DNA of 64,000 nt. Source: CAVRUZ01 sp963724495 (GTDB taxonomy: Bacteria > Actinomycetota > Actinomycetes > Propionibacteriales > DAIQRJ01). Numbering within the stretch: the first letter of the stretch is position 1; the number at the start of each line of letters is the position of its first letter. This document shows, piece by piece, positions 34,470 to 43,766 of this stretch. Both the position numbers and the translations under genes were made by a program. The notes under the pieces were generated by a model, which did not search any database, was not told the DNA's origin, and saw only the letters and a list, made by a program, of their open reading frames with translations. The DNA is taken from NCBI GenBank assembly GCA_963724495.1, contig CAVRUZ010000005.1:62001-126000 (forward strand), in the 5' to 3' direction.

Positions 34470-35740
34470 TGCGCGGTCGGGACGAGTCGGTCGGTGCCCA
34501 GGTAGCGCTGCAGCGGCTCGGGGACCAGCACCGACCCGTCGGCCTGCTGGTGCGTCTCCAGCAGCGCGACGATCGTCCGGGTCACGGCCATCAGTGTGCC
34601 GTTCAGGGTCGCCACCGGCTCGGTCCCCTTGACCCCGCGTTGCCGGATGTTCAGCCGCCGGGTCTGGAACTCCGTGCAGTTCGACGCCGACGTGAGTTCG
34701 CGGTACCTGCCCTGGGTCGGGATCCAGACCTCGCAGTCGAACTTCCGCGCCGCCGACAGGCCGAGGTCACCGGCGGCGGTGTCGATGACGCGATAGGCGA
34801 GACCCAACGATGTCAGCCAGTCCTTCTCGTACTCCAGCAGGCGCTGGTGCTCAGCCTCGGCCTGGTCGGGGTGTACGAACGCGAACATCTCCACCTTGTC
34901 GAACCAGTGCACGCGGATGATCCCGCGCGTGTCCTTGCCGTAGGTGCCCGCCTCGCGCCGGTAGCACGGGCTCACGGCGGCGTACCGCAGCGGCAGTGAG
35001 CCGGCCTCCAGGATCTCGTCGCTGTGGAACGCAGCCAGCGGCACCTCCGACGTCCCGACCAGGTAGAGGTCGTCGCGTTCGAGGTAGTACACGTCCTCGG
35101 CCGCCTGGCCGAGGAAGCCGGTGCCCTCCATCGCGGAGGGGCGTACCAGCGCCGGCGGAATCATCGACGTGAACCCCCACGACCGCGCGGTGTCCATGGC
35201 GAGCTGGATCAGCGCAAGTTCCAGCTGGGCGCCGACACCGACGAGGTAGTAGAAGCGCGCTCCCGACACCTTCACGCCGCGCTCGATGTCGATGGCCTGA
35301 TGCATTCGGCCGAGGTCGACGTGGTCGCGGGGCTCGAACCCCTCCGCGGCGAAGTCGCGCGGTGTGCCGACGGTCTCCAGCACCACGAAGTCGTCCTCGC
35401 CACCGGCCGGTACCTCCGGCAGGACAACGTTGGGGATCTGGGCGACCAGGGCGTCGAAGGTCGCCGCCGCCTCGGTCTGCCTCCCCTCGGCCGCCTTGAC
35501 CGCGTCGGCAAGCTCCCGGCCTCGAGCGAGCAGGGCCGCCTTCTCGTCACCGGCAGCCCGGCCGATCTCCCGGCCGAACGCCTTCTGCTCACCGCGCAAC
35601 CGCTCGAACTCGGCGATCGCGCTCCGGCGGTCCTTGTCGGCGGCGACGGCATCATCGACGGACGACGGGTCCAGGCCGCGCCGCTGCTGGCTCTCCCGGA
35701 TCCGGTCAGGCTCCTCACGGAGCATCGTCACGTCGATCAT
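34466..35740 (-). CDS. serS: Seryl-tRNA synthetase
   Basis: 424 aa, normal SerRS length. Residues about 30-100 form the N-terminal antiparallel coiled coil (RSAIAEFERLRGEQKAFGRE) that binds the long variable arm of tRNA-Ser. Class II motifs follow: GTSEVPLAAFHSDEILE, YRREAGTYGKDTRGIIRVHW (motif 2 Arg), FDCEVWIPTQGRYRELTSAS and VATLNGTLMAVTRTIVALLE (motif 3). Charges tRNA-Ser with serine; a matching tRNA lies at 20.6 kb. ATG 35740. Confidence 0.97.
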   Translation of the reverse strand: MIDVTMLREEPDRIRESQQRRGLDPSSVDDAVAADKDRRSAIAEFERLRGEQKAFGREIGRAAGDEKAALLARGRELADAVKAAEGRQTEAAATFDALVAQIPNVVLPEVPAGGEDDFVVLETVGTPRDFAAEGFEPRDHVDLGRMHQAIDIERGVKVSGARFYYLVGVGAQLELALIQLAMDTARSWGFTSMIPPALVRPSAMEGTGFLGQAAEDVYYLERDDLYLVGTSEVPLAAFHSDEILEAGSLPLRYAAVSPCYRREAGTYGKDTRGIIRVHWFDKVEMFAFVHPDQAEAEHQRLLEYEKDWLTSLGLAYRVIDTAAGDLGLSAARKFDCEVWIPTQGRYRELTSASNCTEFQTRRLNIRQRGVKGTEPVATLNGTLMAVTRTIVALLETHQQADGSVLVPEPLQRYLGTDRLVPTAQ

Positions 35741-35824
35741 GCATCCTCCTCAGGGCAGGCGGAGCCAACGCTAGTTGCGTCGCGGTGTGGTGTGCGCCCG
35801 GTTTCCGGTGCGCGGGCGGCGGGC

Positions 35825-35896
35825 AAGTCTGGCCACCAGGTCGCGCGACTGCCGTCTCGCGGAGCGATTCCCGCGACTGGCGGCCACTTCTGCTCG
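35825..35896. repeat. Dispersed palindrome R2, copy B
   Basis: Left arm 35825-35845 (AAGTctGGCCaCCAGgTCGCG) pairs imperfectly with 35872-35889, and the segment TGGCGGCCACTTCTGCTCG (35878-35896) is identical to copy A at 6702-6720. Lies between divergent serS and the lipid-kinase fusion, as copy A lies between divergent genes. Confidence 0.55.
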
Positions 35897-35939
35897 GATG
35901 TCCGGCTGCGAACCACGCCCTGGCAGGTACAACTGACGA

Positions 35940-37736
35940 GTGAGCGCTCAGCGGGACCTGCTGCGACGGCGAGGCCTGCGTCGCCTCGCCCGGCGGATCC
36001 CGGCCGGCGTGGACAGCGGCGCCGAGTCGATGCGACCACCGTCGACGTTCACGATGGCTGTCGCGATGGCCGTGGCCGGCGCCCTCTTCCTCCTGCTGCT
36101 GATCGGCGCCGCGACCCAGGTCCCGTGGCTCGTTCAGGCCGACCTGTGGCTGCCCGAACGGGCCAGCGATCTGCTCCGTGGCCACCCGACGTCCATCGAA
36201 GTCGTGGCTCTCTTCCGCTGGATCGTCTCCCCACCGGTCGGCGTCCTGGCCGCCGGGGCCGTGGCGATCATCCTGGTGCAGCGGAGAGCCCGGCGCCTGG
36301 CCGCCTGGCTGGCGGTGACGCCGCCGCTCACCTGGGTGATGGTCCAGCTGGTGCGGTCCCTGATCGACCGGCCGGAACCCTTTACCGCACTGATCGTCGC
36401 CGGAACCGGGTTCCCCTCCCCCTACGCCGCCGTCTCGGTCTCGACGATCGGAGCGCTCCTGATCGTGGCCGTGCTGAGCTGGCCCCGCTGGCAGTGGTTC
36501 GCCCGCAGCCTGGCGGTGACCGTCGTAGTCGTCGCAGCAGGAAGCCAGCTGGTCCTCGGCCTGCAGACACCCATCGACATCGTCGGCGGCTGGTTGCTCG
36601 GGTTCGGCGTGCTCGGTGCTACCTGCCTGGCGTTCGGCGTCTCGCACGCCCGCCGCCGTCCGCTCCCGCTCCGCGAAGCGCACCACCTGCCCGGCACCCG
36701 CCCGACCGTCGCGGTGATCTACAACCCGGTGAAGATGGCGTCCGAGGCCGACTTCCGGGAACTGGTCACCGCGGCCGCGGATGACGCCGACTACGAACCG
36801 CCGGTGTTCCTGTCGACGAGTGCTCTCGATCCCGGTCACGCGATGGCGAAGGAGGCGATCGCGTCGCGCCCATCGCTCGTGCTCGTGGCCGGCGGGGACG
36901 GAACCGTCCGGGCCGTCTGCAGCGAGCTGTCTGGTTCCCGCATCCCGCTCGGCATCGTGCCCACCGGCACCGGCAACCTGCTGGCCCGAAACCTCGACCT
37001 GCCCCTGGAACAGCCCGAAGCGATCCTGGTGGCGTTCAGTGGCGAGGACCGCATCATCGACATGCTGGTGGGCTCCGGGGACAACCTGCCGCGGCAGCGG
37101 TTCGCGGTGATGGCGGGACTCGGGCTCGACGCCGCCGCGAGCGAGGTTGGTGACCGGCTCAAGCGGCAGGTCGGCTGGATGGCCTACGTGGTCTCGGGCG
37201 CCCGGCACTTCTCGCTGCCGGCGGTGGACGTGGAGGTCGTCATCGACGGCGCACCCCCGGAACGCTTCCGGGCCCGGTCGGTGATGATCGGCAACGTGGG
37301 GACGCTCACCGGCGGCGTCGAACTGATCCCCCACGCCCTTCCCGACGACGGGCTCCTGAACGTCGTGGTGGTCTCGCCGACCCACCTCCTGGACTGGTCG
37401 CGGATGGTGCTGGCGCTGCTCAGAAAGCGACACCGCGGCTACGACCGGCTCACGTTCCGCTCGGGCGCCTCGGTCCGGATCTCGGTGCTGGACGAGGAGC
37501 CCGTTCCGCGTCAACTCGACGGTGACGTGGTCACGCGCGGTCGGCGGCTGACCGCCACGGTGGTGCCCGGCGTGCTGACCGTCCGGGTCCCGGCGGGCAC
37601 CCGGCCGGCAGCGATAGGCCAGTCACCCGACACCGTCGCCGCACCGGTCCTGACGGCCGTGCCAACGGGAAGACCGGGTGCGCTCAGCCGGCCAGGACCA
37701 GCTCGAGCGACTCCGCCGCCCCGTCGACCAGCCTGA
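35940..37736 (+). CDS. PAP2-like membrane domain fused to diacylglycerol/lipid kinase
   Basis: 598 aa. Residues about 35-255 form a polytopic PAP2-like domain; residues about 260-580 form a diacylglycerol-kinase catalytic domain with TVAVIYNPVKMASEADFREL, LVLVAGGDGTVRAVCSEL (GGDGT at about 318), GIVPTGTGNLLARNLDLPLE and MIGNVGTLTGGVELIPHALP. Every PAP2 motif is degraded: Kx6RP reads VRSLIDRPEP, PSGH reads PSPY, and SRxxxGxHxxxD reads SQLVLGLQTPID, so both catalytic His are gone. The kinase half is intact. A membrane-anchored lipid kinase whose phosphatase domain has become structural is the likeliest reading. GTG 35940. Confidence 0.85.
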   Translation: MSAQRDLLRRRGLRRLARRIPAGVDSGAESMRPPSTFTMAVAMAVAGALFLLLLIGAATQVPWLVQADLWLPERASDLLRGHPTSIEVVALFRWIVSPPVGVLAAGAVAIILVQRRARRLAAWLAVTPPLTWVMVQLVRSLIDRPEPFTALIVAGTGFPSPYAAVSVSTIGALLIVAVLSWPRWQWFARSLAVTVVVVAAGSQLVLGLQTPIDIVGGWLLGFGVLGATCLAFGVSHARRRPLPLREAHHLPGTRPTVAVIYNPVKMASEADFRELVTAAADDADYEPPVFLSTSALDPGHAMAKEAIASRPSLVLVAGGDGTVRAVCSELSGSRIPLGIVPTGTGNLLARNLDLPLEQPEAILVAFSGEDRIIDMLVGSGDNLPRQRFAVMAGLGLDAAASEVGDRLKRQVGWMAYVVSGARHFSLPAVDVEVVIDGAPPERFRARSVMIGNVGTLTGGVELIPHALPDDGLLNVVVVSPTHLLDWSRMVLALLRKRHRGYDRLTFRSGASVRISVLDEEPVPRQLDGDVVTRGRRLTATVVPGVLTVRVPAGTRPAAIGQSPDTVAAPVLTAVPTGRPGALSRPGPARATPPPRRPA

Positions 37737-39606
37737 CCGGGACTCCCCAGTCCTGCTGGTGGATGTGGCAGGTGCCGTGCTCGGCGTCGATGTCGCAGCT
37801 GGCAGCCCGGGCCGACACGTGCAGCACGCCCTCGGTGAACTCGTCGGAGAACGTCAGCTCCCGGACGAGCTCGGTCGAAGTACCGGCGCCGTGCAACAGC
37901 AGTCCCGGCGGGCTGGAGTCGACCATCACCTGCGTCGACGGCCCCAGCGAGTCGTCGAGCTTCTGCCCGGGCGGTGGCGTGAAGACAACGGACACGTCGA
38001 TCCCGTCCGGCGACAGCTCGATCGCCGGGCGATGGGCGTGCTGCGCGGACTGGTCGGCATGGACCGCGGCACCGAGCGGCACCCGCGTGAGCCGGTGGCC
38101 GGACGACTCGACCACCACCAGCGTGTCGCCATCGACAAAGCCACCGGACGGCTCGGCCAGGCCGGTGGCCAGCGTGCTGAGGTGCCAGCCCTGTCGCGGG
38201 TCGTCCTCCGGCGCCACCACGTCGCCGTACTCGTCCGGCGCCTCGGGCTCGGGCACCGGCAGGGCGGTCGAGGGATCGAAGCGCAGTCGGCGGATCGCCC
38301 CGTTGTACGTGTCGTGCACGGCGAGGGACCCGTCCGGCAACGTGGTGACGCCCAGCGGATGCTGCAGCAGAGCCAGCGGAGCTGGGCCGTCGACCAGCCC
38401 GAAGTCGAACAGGCCCTGGCCCACCAGCGTCGCGACCTGCAGCGTCCCGTCCTCGTCGGCCGTGATGCTCCGCACGGAGGAGGTCTCGGCGTCCGCGACG
38501 AACAGCGTCGAGCCGTCGGCCGAGACCGCGAGTCCCGACGGCTGTGCGAACCATGCCGCCTCCGCGGCACCGTCCTCCAGCCCTTCGGTGGTTGTCCCGG
38601 CGGCCACCTCGACCGCTCCGGACGCGGGATCGAAGGTCCACAACTGATGGATGCCGGCCATGGCGATCCAGACGCGGTCGGCGAACCAGGCCACATCCCA
38701 CGGCGTGGAGAGCGAGGTCGTGCCGCCGCCCTGCATCCACTGCCGACCGTTGCCCGCGAGCGTGCGGACCGTGCCGTCGGCCAGCCGGACACCTCGGAGC
38801 AGGTGATGGGCGGAGTCGGCGACCACGACGTCGTACCCGACCTGCTCGGCCACCGCCGGCGGCAGCACGCACAGCCCGTTGGGTTCGGCGAACTCGGCCT
38901 CGCCTGGTCCGCCGTCGGCGGACCCGCGCCGGCCGGACCCGATCACCCGGATCTCAGCGGCAGCCTCGTCGCCGACGGCGTCGGCGGCCAGCTGGACGAG
39001 GCGGTTCGAGCCGGCGTCGGCGACCAGCACCGAGCCGTCAGCCAGCCGGATGGCCTTCGCTGGGAAGCGCAGCGTTCCCGGTGCGGCCGGCGGTGCCACG
39101 TATGGGTCGTCGCCGGGCTGCAGCGATCCGGCGTCCTGGTAGCGCGGCGTGAGGTCGTCGATCATGCGCTCGATGGCGTGCGCGTGGCCCTCGCCGGCGT
39201 ACTGCGCCACCACATAGCCCTCGGGATCGATCAGCACGAGCGTCGGCCAGGCCCGAGCGGTGTAGGCGCCCCACGTGACGAGGTCCGGGTCGTCGAGCAC
39301 CGGGTGCTCGACCGAGTACCGCTGGACCGCCGCCGCCAAGGCATCCGGATCGGCCTCGTGCGCGAACTTGGGCGAGTGCACGCCGATCACGACGAGTTCC
39401 CCGTGCCTGCGCCGCTCGGTGTCGCGCAGCTCCTCGAGGACGTGCAGGCAGTTCACGCAGCAGAACGTCCAGAAGTCGAGAATCACGAACCGACCCCGAA
39501 GATCGGCGAGGTGCAGCTGTCGCCCACCGGTGTTCAGCCAGCCGCGGCCGGAGAGCTCTGGCGCTCGCACCCGCGTGGCGCGACGAAGATCGCGTTGCGC
39601 ACTCAT
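37684..39606 (-). CDS. Thioredoxin-domain protein with NHL beta-propeller
   Basis: 640 aa. N-terminal thioredoxin/TlpA-like domain: FVILDFWTFCCVNCLHVLEE (CxxC as CVNC preceded by another Cys), VVIGVHSPKFAHEADPDAL, YTARAWPTLVLIDPEGYVVA (cis-Pro). It is followed by six-bladed-type NHL repeats such as DGSVLVADAGSNRLVQL, FAEPNGLCVLPP, STPWDVAWFADRVWIA and LFVADAETSSVRSI, and a C-terminal domain. This is the known redox NHL architecture (NHLRC2-like). No signal peptide, so probably cytosolic thiol-disulfide chemistry. Its end overlaps the lipid-kinase gene by 53 bp (convergent). Confidence 0.88.
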   Translation of the reverse strand: MSAQRDLRRATRVRAPELSGRGWLNTGGRQLHLADLRGRFVILDFWTFCCVNCLHVLEELRDTERRRHGELVVIGVHSPKFAHEADPDALAAAVQRYSVEHPVLDDPDLVTWGAYTARAWPTLVLIDPEGYVVAQYAGEGHAHAIERMIDDLTPRYQDAGSLQPGDDPYVAPPAAPGTLRFPAKAIRLADGSVLVADAGSNRLVQLAADAVGDEAAAEIRVIGSGRRGSADGGPGEAEFAEPNGLCVLPPAVAEQVGYDVVVADSAHHLLRGVRLADGTVRTLAGNGRQWMQGGGTTSLSTPWDVAWFADRVWIAMAGIHQLWTFDPASGAVEVAAGTTTEGLEDGAAEAAWFAQPSGLAVSADGSTLFVADAETSSVRSITADEDGTLQVATLVGQGLFDFGLVDGPAPLALLQHPLGVTTLPDGSLAVHDTYNGAIRRLRFDPSTALPVPEPEAPDEYGDVVAPEDDPRQGWHLSTLATGLAEPSGGFVDGDTLVVVESSGHRLTRVPLGAAVHADQSAQHAHRPAIELSPDGIDVSVVFTPPPGQKLDDSLGPSTQVMVDSSPPGLLLHGAGTSTELVRELTFSDEFTEGVLHVSARAASCDIDAEHGTCHIHQQDWGVPVRLVDGAAESLELVLAG

Positions 39607-39809
39607 CTGGTCACTCCTCCGCCGCGTCGCACGCCGTCGAGACATGCGGGGCCGTCGAGACCCTGGCCTCATCCAACCCGAGCGCGACGCCGGGTGTTCC
39701 CGAGAGGTGAGCGCAAGCTCACGGTCCGACGTGTGCCACAGCACTGCCTGTTGGGCGCTGACCACATACCGTGAACGCCGACGCTGACGAGGGGTTGAGG
39801 AGACCGGAG

Positions 39810-41769
39810 ATGCGAGCTGCCCGCCGTGCCTGGGTGGCACGCGCCGTGGCGACGCTGGCCATCGCGGTCACCCTGGTCACCGCCGGCGCCTGCACCGGCG
39901 ACGAGCCTGCCCGCCGGACCCAGTTCAGCGGCCCCCGCCGATGCTCCGCTGGTGCTCGACCGCAGCACCTTCGAGACCACCGTTGCGTCCTACCTGTCCG
40001 CATGGTCGGCGGTCTGGCTCGACTCGGCGAACGCGGACGGCCGCAAGGCCGTCGTCGATCTCACCGGGGACGCGGCCTTCGCCGGGCGGCTGATCGACGT
40101 CGGCACGACCATGCAGGTGACGGCTGTGGACGTCGTTCCGGAGGCTGGACACGGGCCCGAGTGCCGGACGAGTGTCCGCTGCCGGCAGTCGCTGTCGGTG
40201 ACCGTGGACCTCAAGGGCCTTGGCGAGGCGCGCTGGACGTCCAGCCTCGGTGCGGTGAAGGCCGCCGACGGATGGGACGTCCTGCCCGACCCCGAGTCGA
40301 TCCATCCCGACCTGACCGACGGCACCCGCCTGCGGCGGGTCCGCGAGCTGCCGGACCGGGCTCCGATCCTGGACCGCGACGGGGTGAAGCTGATGTCGTC
40401 CCGGCCGGTCGTGTACGTGGGACTCGAGAAGGGGAAGGCCACCGCCGCGAGTGCCCGCAGGCTCGCCAACAAGCTCGAGATCGACCCCGGCGACCTGACC
40501 AGACGGCTGAAGGCGGCCGGCAAGTCGCAGTTCGTCGAGGCCCTGGTGCTGCGCAAGGGCGAGTACGACCAGGTGAAGGCGAGCATCGGCGGCATCACCG
40601 GGCTGGCCGTGATCGAGGGACGCCGGGCGCTGGCGGACAACGCGCAGTTCGGCCGCAGCGTCCTCGGCATCGTGGTGCCCGCGACCGCGGAGACCCTGAA
40701 GAACGCCGGGCCGAGCGCGATCGCGAGCGACGAGGTGGGCGCGTTCGGCCTGCAGTTCGCCTTCCAGCGGCGGCTGGCCGGGAGCCCGACGACCGCGGTC
40801 CGCATCGTCAGCCCGGCCACCGGGAAAGTGGTCGCGACGCTGGCCGAATCGAAGGGCAAGCCCGGACAGTCGCTTCGCACCACGCTGCAGGCCCGGGCAC
40901 AGCGGGCGGCCGAGAACGCCCTCGACGCGGCACCTGGCAAGGCCCGGGTGTCGATCGTCGCCGTGCAGGCCTCCACCGGACAGGTTCTGGCGGTGGCCAA
41001 CGGGCAGGGGCTGGTCAACGAGAACCGGGCCTTCACCGGTCGATATGCCCCAGGTTCCACCTTCAAGATCGTGTCCGCTGCCGCTTTGCTCGACAGCGGA
41101 ATGACGTCTGCGTCCAGCGTGAACTGCACCGACCGTGTCGTCGTCGACGGCGCCACGTTCGGCAACTACGACGCACTCCTGGCTCCGGGGCGCACCACCC
41201 TGGCGCACGCGGTGTCGCTCTCGTGCAACACGGCCCTGATCCGCGAACGCAACCGGGTCGACGGTGATGCGCTGCCCACCATGGCCGGTGACTTCGGGAT
41301 CGGCGCCGACTGGGACCTGCCACTCGGTGCATGGTCGGGCGAGGTCCCCGAACCGGCGGGTCAGACCGAGCTCGCCGCCTCGATGATCGGCCAGGGCCGC
41401 ATCAGCGTGAGTCCACTGGCGATGGCCGAGGTCGCCGCAGCCGTCCGGAGCGGGCGCTCACACCAGCCGACGCTCCTTGCCGGTGCCAACACGGTTGCCG
41501 GGCCGGTGATCGCGCAGACCCAGGCACTGCGCGCGATGCTCGCCGACACCGCGACCACGGGAACCGCGAAGATCCTGGCCGGCCTCGCCGACGGGGCGAA
41601 GACCGGCACAGCGGAGACAGGCTCGAAGGCAAAGGGGGCAGCCACCAACGCCTGGATGGTCGGCTACTCGGGCGACCTCGCCTTCGCCGTCATCGTCGAA
41701 GGCGGGTCCTCTGGTGCCAAGGTCGCCGGCCCGGTTGCCAAGGCCTTCCTCGAGGACTACCGGGGATGA
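39810..41769 (+). pseudogene. Class B penicillin-binding protein (transpeptidase) lipoprotein, one frameshift
   Basis: ATG 39810 has GAGGAG upstream. RAVATLAIAVTLVTAGAC gives a lipobox Cys at residue 28. A one-base slip near 39905-39935 (run of five C) separates the signal from the rest. After it: an NTF2/MecA-N-like domain (SYLSAWSAVWLDSANADGRK), a dimerisation region, then YAPGSTFKIVSAAALLDSGM (SxxK nucleophile), SLSCNTALIRERN (SxN) and DGAKTGTAETGSK (KTG). Cross-links peptidoglycan stems outside the cell. The shift kills the signal as read; given an intact catalytic domain, sequencing error is probable. Confidence 0.87.
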
Positions 41770-41792
41770 CCGTGGCCGCAATCGTCGCTCGA

Positions 41793-41808
41793 TGTGACAC
41801 ACGTCACA
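41793..41808 (+). promoter_or_regulatory. CRP/GlxR-type binding site ahead of the sigma factor gene
   Basis: TGTGACACACGTCACA is a perfect 16-bp dyad fitting TGTGA-N6-TCACA, the consensus of cAMP-receptor-type regulators. It ends 11 bases before GTG 41819 and lies 24 bases past the PBP stop, so it covers the likely promoter of the sigma factor gene. Confidence 0.6.
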
Positions 41809-41818
41809 GAGAAATAGC

Positions 41819-42514
41819 GTGACCACGCCGAACCCGCCCCCCGGTGCCGGACATAGAGAGGGTGTCGGCGCGGGAGGAGGGCCTTCCGACTCGGTGCTGT
41901 GGGCGCAGGCGGGCAAGGGGGATCCGTCGGCCTTCGGTGCACTGTTCGAACGGCACTCCCAACGCGTCTACAACCACTGCTTCCGCCGTACCGGCTCGTG
42001 GACCGCGGCCGAGGACCTCACCTCGGTCGTTTTCCTCGAAACCTGGCGGAAGCGGCGGGAAGTCAAGCTCAGCGACGAGTCGCTGCTGCCCTGGTTGTTG
42101 GCGGTCGCCAACAACGTGGTCCGTAACCGGGACCGCAGCCTCCGGCGGCATCGACGCCTGCTGGCGAAGCTTCCACCTGCCGTGGTCACCGCAAATCCTG
42201 CAGAGGAAGCGGTGGCGCGACTGGACGACGAGCGCGCGATGCAACGCGTCCTCGAGGTGTTCACCCGCCTCGTACCGGACGAGCAGGACGTACTCGCACT
42301 CGTCGTCTGGGCCGGCCTGTCGTACACCGACACGGCCATTGCCCTGGGCGTGCCGATCGGCACGGTCAGGTCGCGGCTTGCACGTGCGCGGGAGCACCTG
42401 CGCAAGCTGGCCGGAGTGGATCCGGGGGCGGGACTGACGGGGGGTCCCGCGCCTGGGTCCGAACCGGGCGACAGCCTTAGCCCGGTAGTTCGGCACGAGC
42501 CCGGAAGTCCGTGA
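41819..42514 (+). CDS. ECF-subfamily RNA polymerase sigma factor
   Basis: 231 aa. Region 2: SAFGALFERHSQRVYNHCFR, TGSWTAAEDLTSVVFLETWR. Region 4: RLVPDEQDVLALVVWAGLSY, TDTAIALGVPIGTVRSRLAR, AREHLRKL. The N-terminus is Pro/Gly-rich and the tail is disordered. It directs RNA polymerase to a stress or envelope regulon. Preceded by a CRP-type site and followed 31 bp later by a one-TM membrane protein that may be its regulator. GTG start. Confidence 0.9.
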   Translation: MTTPNPPPGAGHREGVGAGGGPSDSVLWAQAGKGDPSAFGALFERHSQRVYNHCFRRTGSWTAAEDLTSVVFLETWRKRREVKLSDESLLPWLLAVANNVVRNRDRSLRRHRRLLAKLPPAVVTANPAEEAVARLDDERAMQRVLEVFTRLVPDEQDVLALVVWAGLSYTDTAIALGVPIGTVRSRLARAREHLRKLAGVDPGAGLTGGPAPGSEPGDSLSPVVRHEPGSP

Positions 42515-42545
42515 CACGAGCTAGACCACTGAGGGGACTGACTGC

Positions 42546-43091
42546 ATGGATCGGCACGAGGAGTTCGAGGGCAGCGTCGACAAGATCGTCGACGTGCCCG
42601 CGAGCCGACCGTTCCCGTCCGCGCGCCGGGCCGCAGTGAAGACGATGCTGATGGACGAGGTCCGCGCCAGCCGTCGGCCGTGGTGGCAGGCCCCGGCCGC
42701 CGTTGCCGTCGGAACCGCCGTCGGAGTGTCGGTCCTGGCCGGCGCAGCGCAGCAGATCGTGGCGCCCACACGCACCCATTCAGCCCACTGCTTCACGAAG
42801 GTCACGACCGACACCACGTACGCGGCCGACGTGTCCTATGCGGGCGATGTCATCGGACCCAACCTGTTGCGTGAAAGCAAGATCGAAGACCCGGTGAAGG
42901 TGTGCGGCGACATCTGGGAGCAGGGAGTCCTCATCCCTGACCGCCAGATGCTCGGGCAGGCCCCCCGGCCAGAGCACGGTCACGCGGTTCCGGATCTGGT
43001 CGCGTGCACGCTTGCCGGTCGGGCCGCTGTCTATCCCGGCGACTCGACCACCTGTGCGCGGCTCGGCCTGCCCCGGGCAGAGGCGGGCTAG
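42546..43091 (+). CDS. Single-pass membrane protein, possible sigma-factor partner
   Basis: 181 aa. The N-terminal 45 residues are cytoplasmic-like (MDRHEEFEGSVDKIVDVPAS), followed by one hydrophobic segment AAVAVGTAVGVSVLAGAAQQ and an extracytoplasmic part with four Cys (SAHCF, KVCGD, VACTL, TTCAR). Position after an ECF sigma gene suggests an anti-sigma role, but the zinc-binding HxxxCxxC of ZAS anti-sigma factors is absent and no RskA or RsiW domain is recognised. Function inferred from neighbourhood only. Confidence 0.6.
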   Translation: MDRHEEFEGSVDKIVDVPASRPFPSARRAAVKTMLMDEVRASRRPWWQAPAAVAVGTAVGVSVLAGAAQQIVAPTRTHSAHCFTKVTTDTTYAADVSYAGDVIGPNLLRESKIEDPVKVCGDIWEQGVLIPDRQMLGQAPRPEHGHAVPDLVACTLAGRAAVYPGDSTTCARLGLPRAEAG

Positions 43092-43124
43092 CTGTTCGGA
43101 GCGATCGGGCGCTGCCCGCCCTGC

Positions 43125-43766
43125 CTAGATGAACTTGATCGAGCTGGTCTTGTTGTTCTGGCCGCCGAAGTCGTCCCTGGTACCGAACACCGAGACCACC
43201 GTGTCGGAGTAGTACGTGTCGTCGTAGTGCTGGCCCACGCAACCGACGAACGTCTGCGCCGAGTTGATCCGGTCGTTCCAGCCGTAGTTGCTCAGCTTCG
43301 GGAAGCCGTACGTCGCGCCGGAGTAGCAGTCACCACTCACCGAGAAGTACTTGGCCGCCCCGGATCGGTACGACCCGTCGTACTCGATCCCGATGATGTT
43401 GCTCGCCAGGGCCGCCTTCCGGTTGGGAGCCAGACCGCGCGCGGCGGCGACGTCATGGGCCCGCAGCGCGACCACCGCGTCGTGTGTCGTGGCATCCGCA
43501 GCCACTCGGATCTGGCCGCCCGATCCGTATGCGATCGCTTCCGCGGACGTGGCGAAGCAACGCTGGGCAGCCCCGCCGTCCTTCACGGAGATCACGCACT
43601 GCTGCTTCGTCTCGGTTGGTCTGGACGCTCCGGCTGAGCTCCCCGAAGGCGAGGAGTGACCCGTCGCCGGGGCCGTCATCGCACCCACCATCGCGGCGGT
43701 CAACACGGCGGCTGCGATGGCACCGTTTCGCCTGCGGCGGCGCGTTCCGATCCGATTCGAATGCAT
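43125..43766 (-). CDS. Secreted beta/gamma-crystallin-like (peptidase-inhibitor I36-like) protein
   Basis: 213 aa. Signal peptide: RRRRRNGAIAAAVLTAAMVG AMTAPATG with AxA-type cleavage about residue 37. The mature part includes CVISVKDGGAAQRCFATSAE and a Greek-key-type stretch YGFPKLSNYGWNDRINSAQT, which matches the calcium-binding SxLxxxxWNDxISS pattern of microbial beta/gamma crystallins. Four Cys may form two disulfides. Related proteins act as protease inhibitors or antifungal proteins, so an extracellular role is likely but unproven. Confidence 0.65.
   Translation of the reverse strand: MHSNRIGTRRRRRNGAIAAAVLTAAMVGAMTAPATGHSSPSGSSAGASRPTETKQQCVISVKDGGAAQRCFATSAEAIAYGSGGQIRVAADATTHDAVVALRAHDVAAARGLAPNRKAALASNIIGIEYDGSYRSGAAKYFSVSGDCYSGATYGFPKLSNYGWNDRINSAQTFVGCVGQHYDDTYYSDTVVSVFGTRDDFGGQNNKTSSIKFI

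Noticed and set aside
35715..37514. 599-aa minus-strand ORF opposite the lipid-kinase fusion
   Set aside because: Antisense shadow: Arg/Gly/His-rich, no motif, and the plus-strand gene has clear kinase motifs.
37678..39774. 698-aa plus-strand ORF opposite the thioredoxin-NHL gene
   Set aside because: Antisense shadow with low-complexity composition; the minus strand encodes CVNC and NHL repeats.
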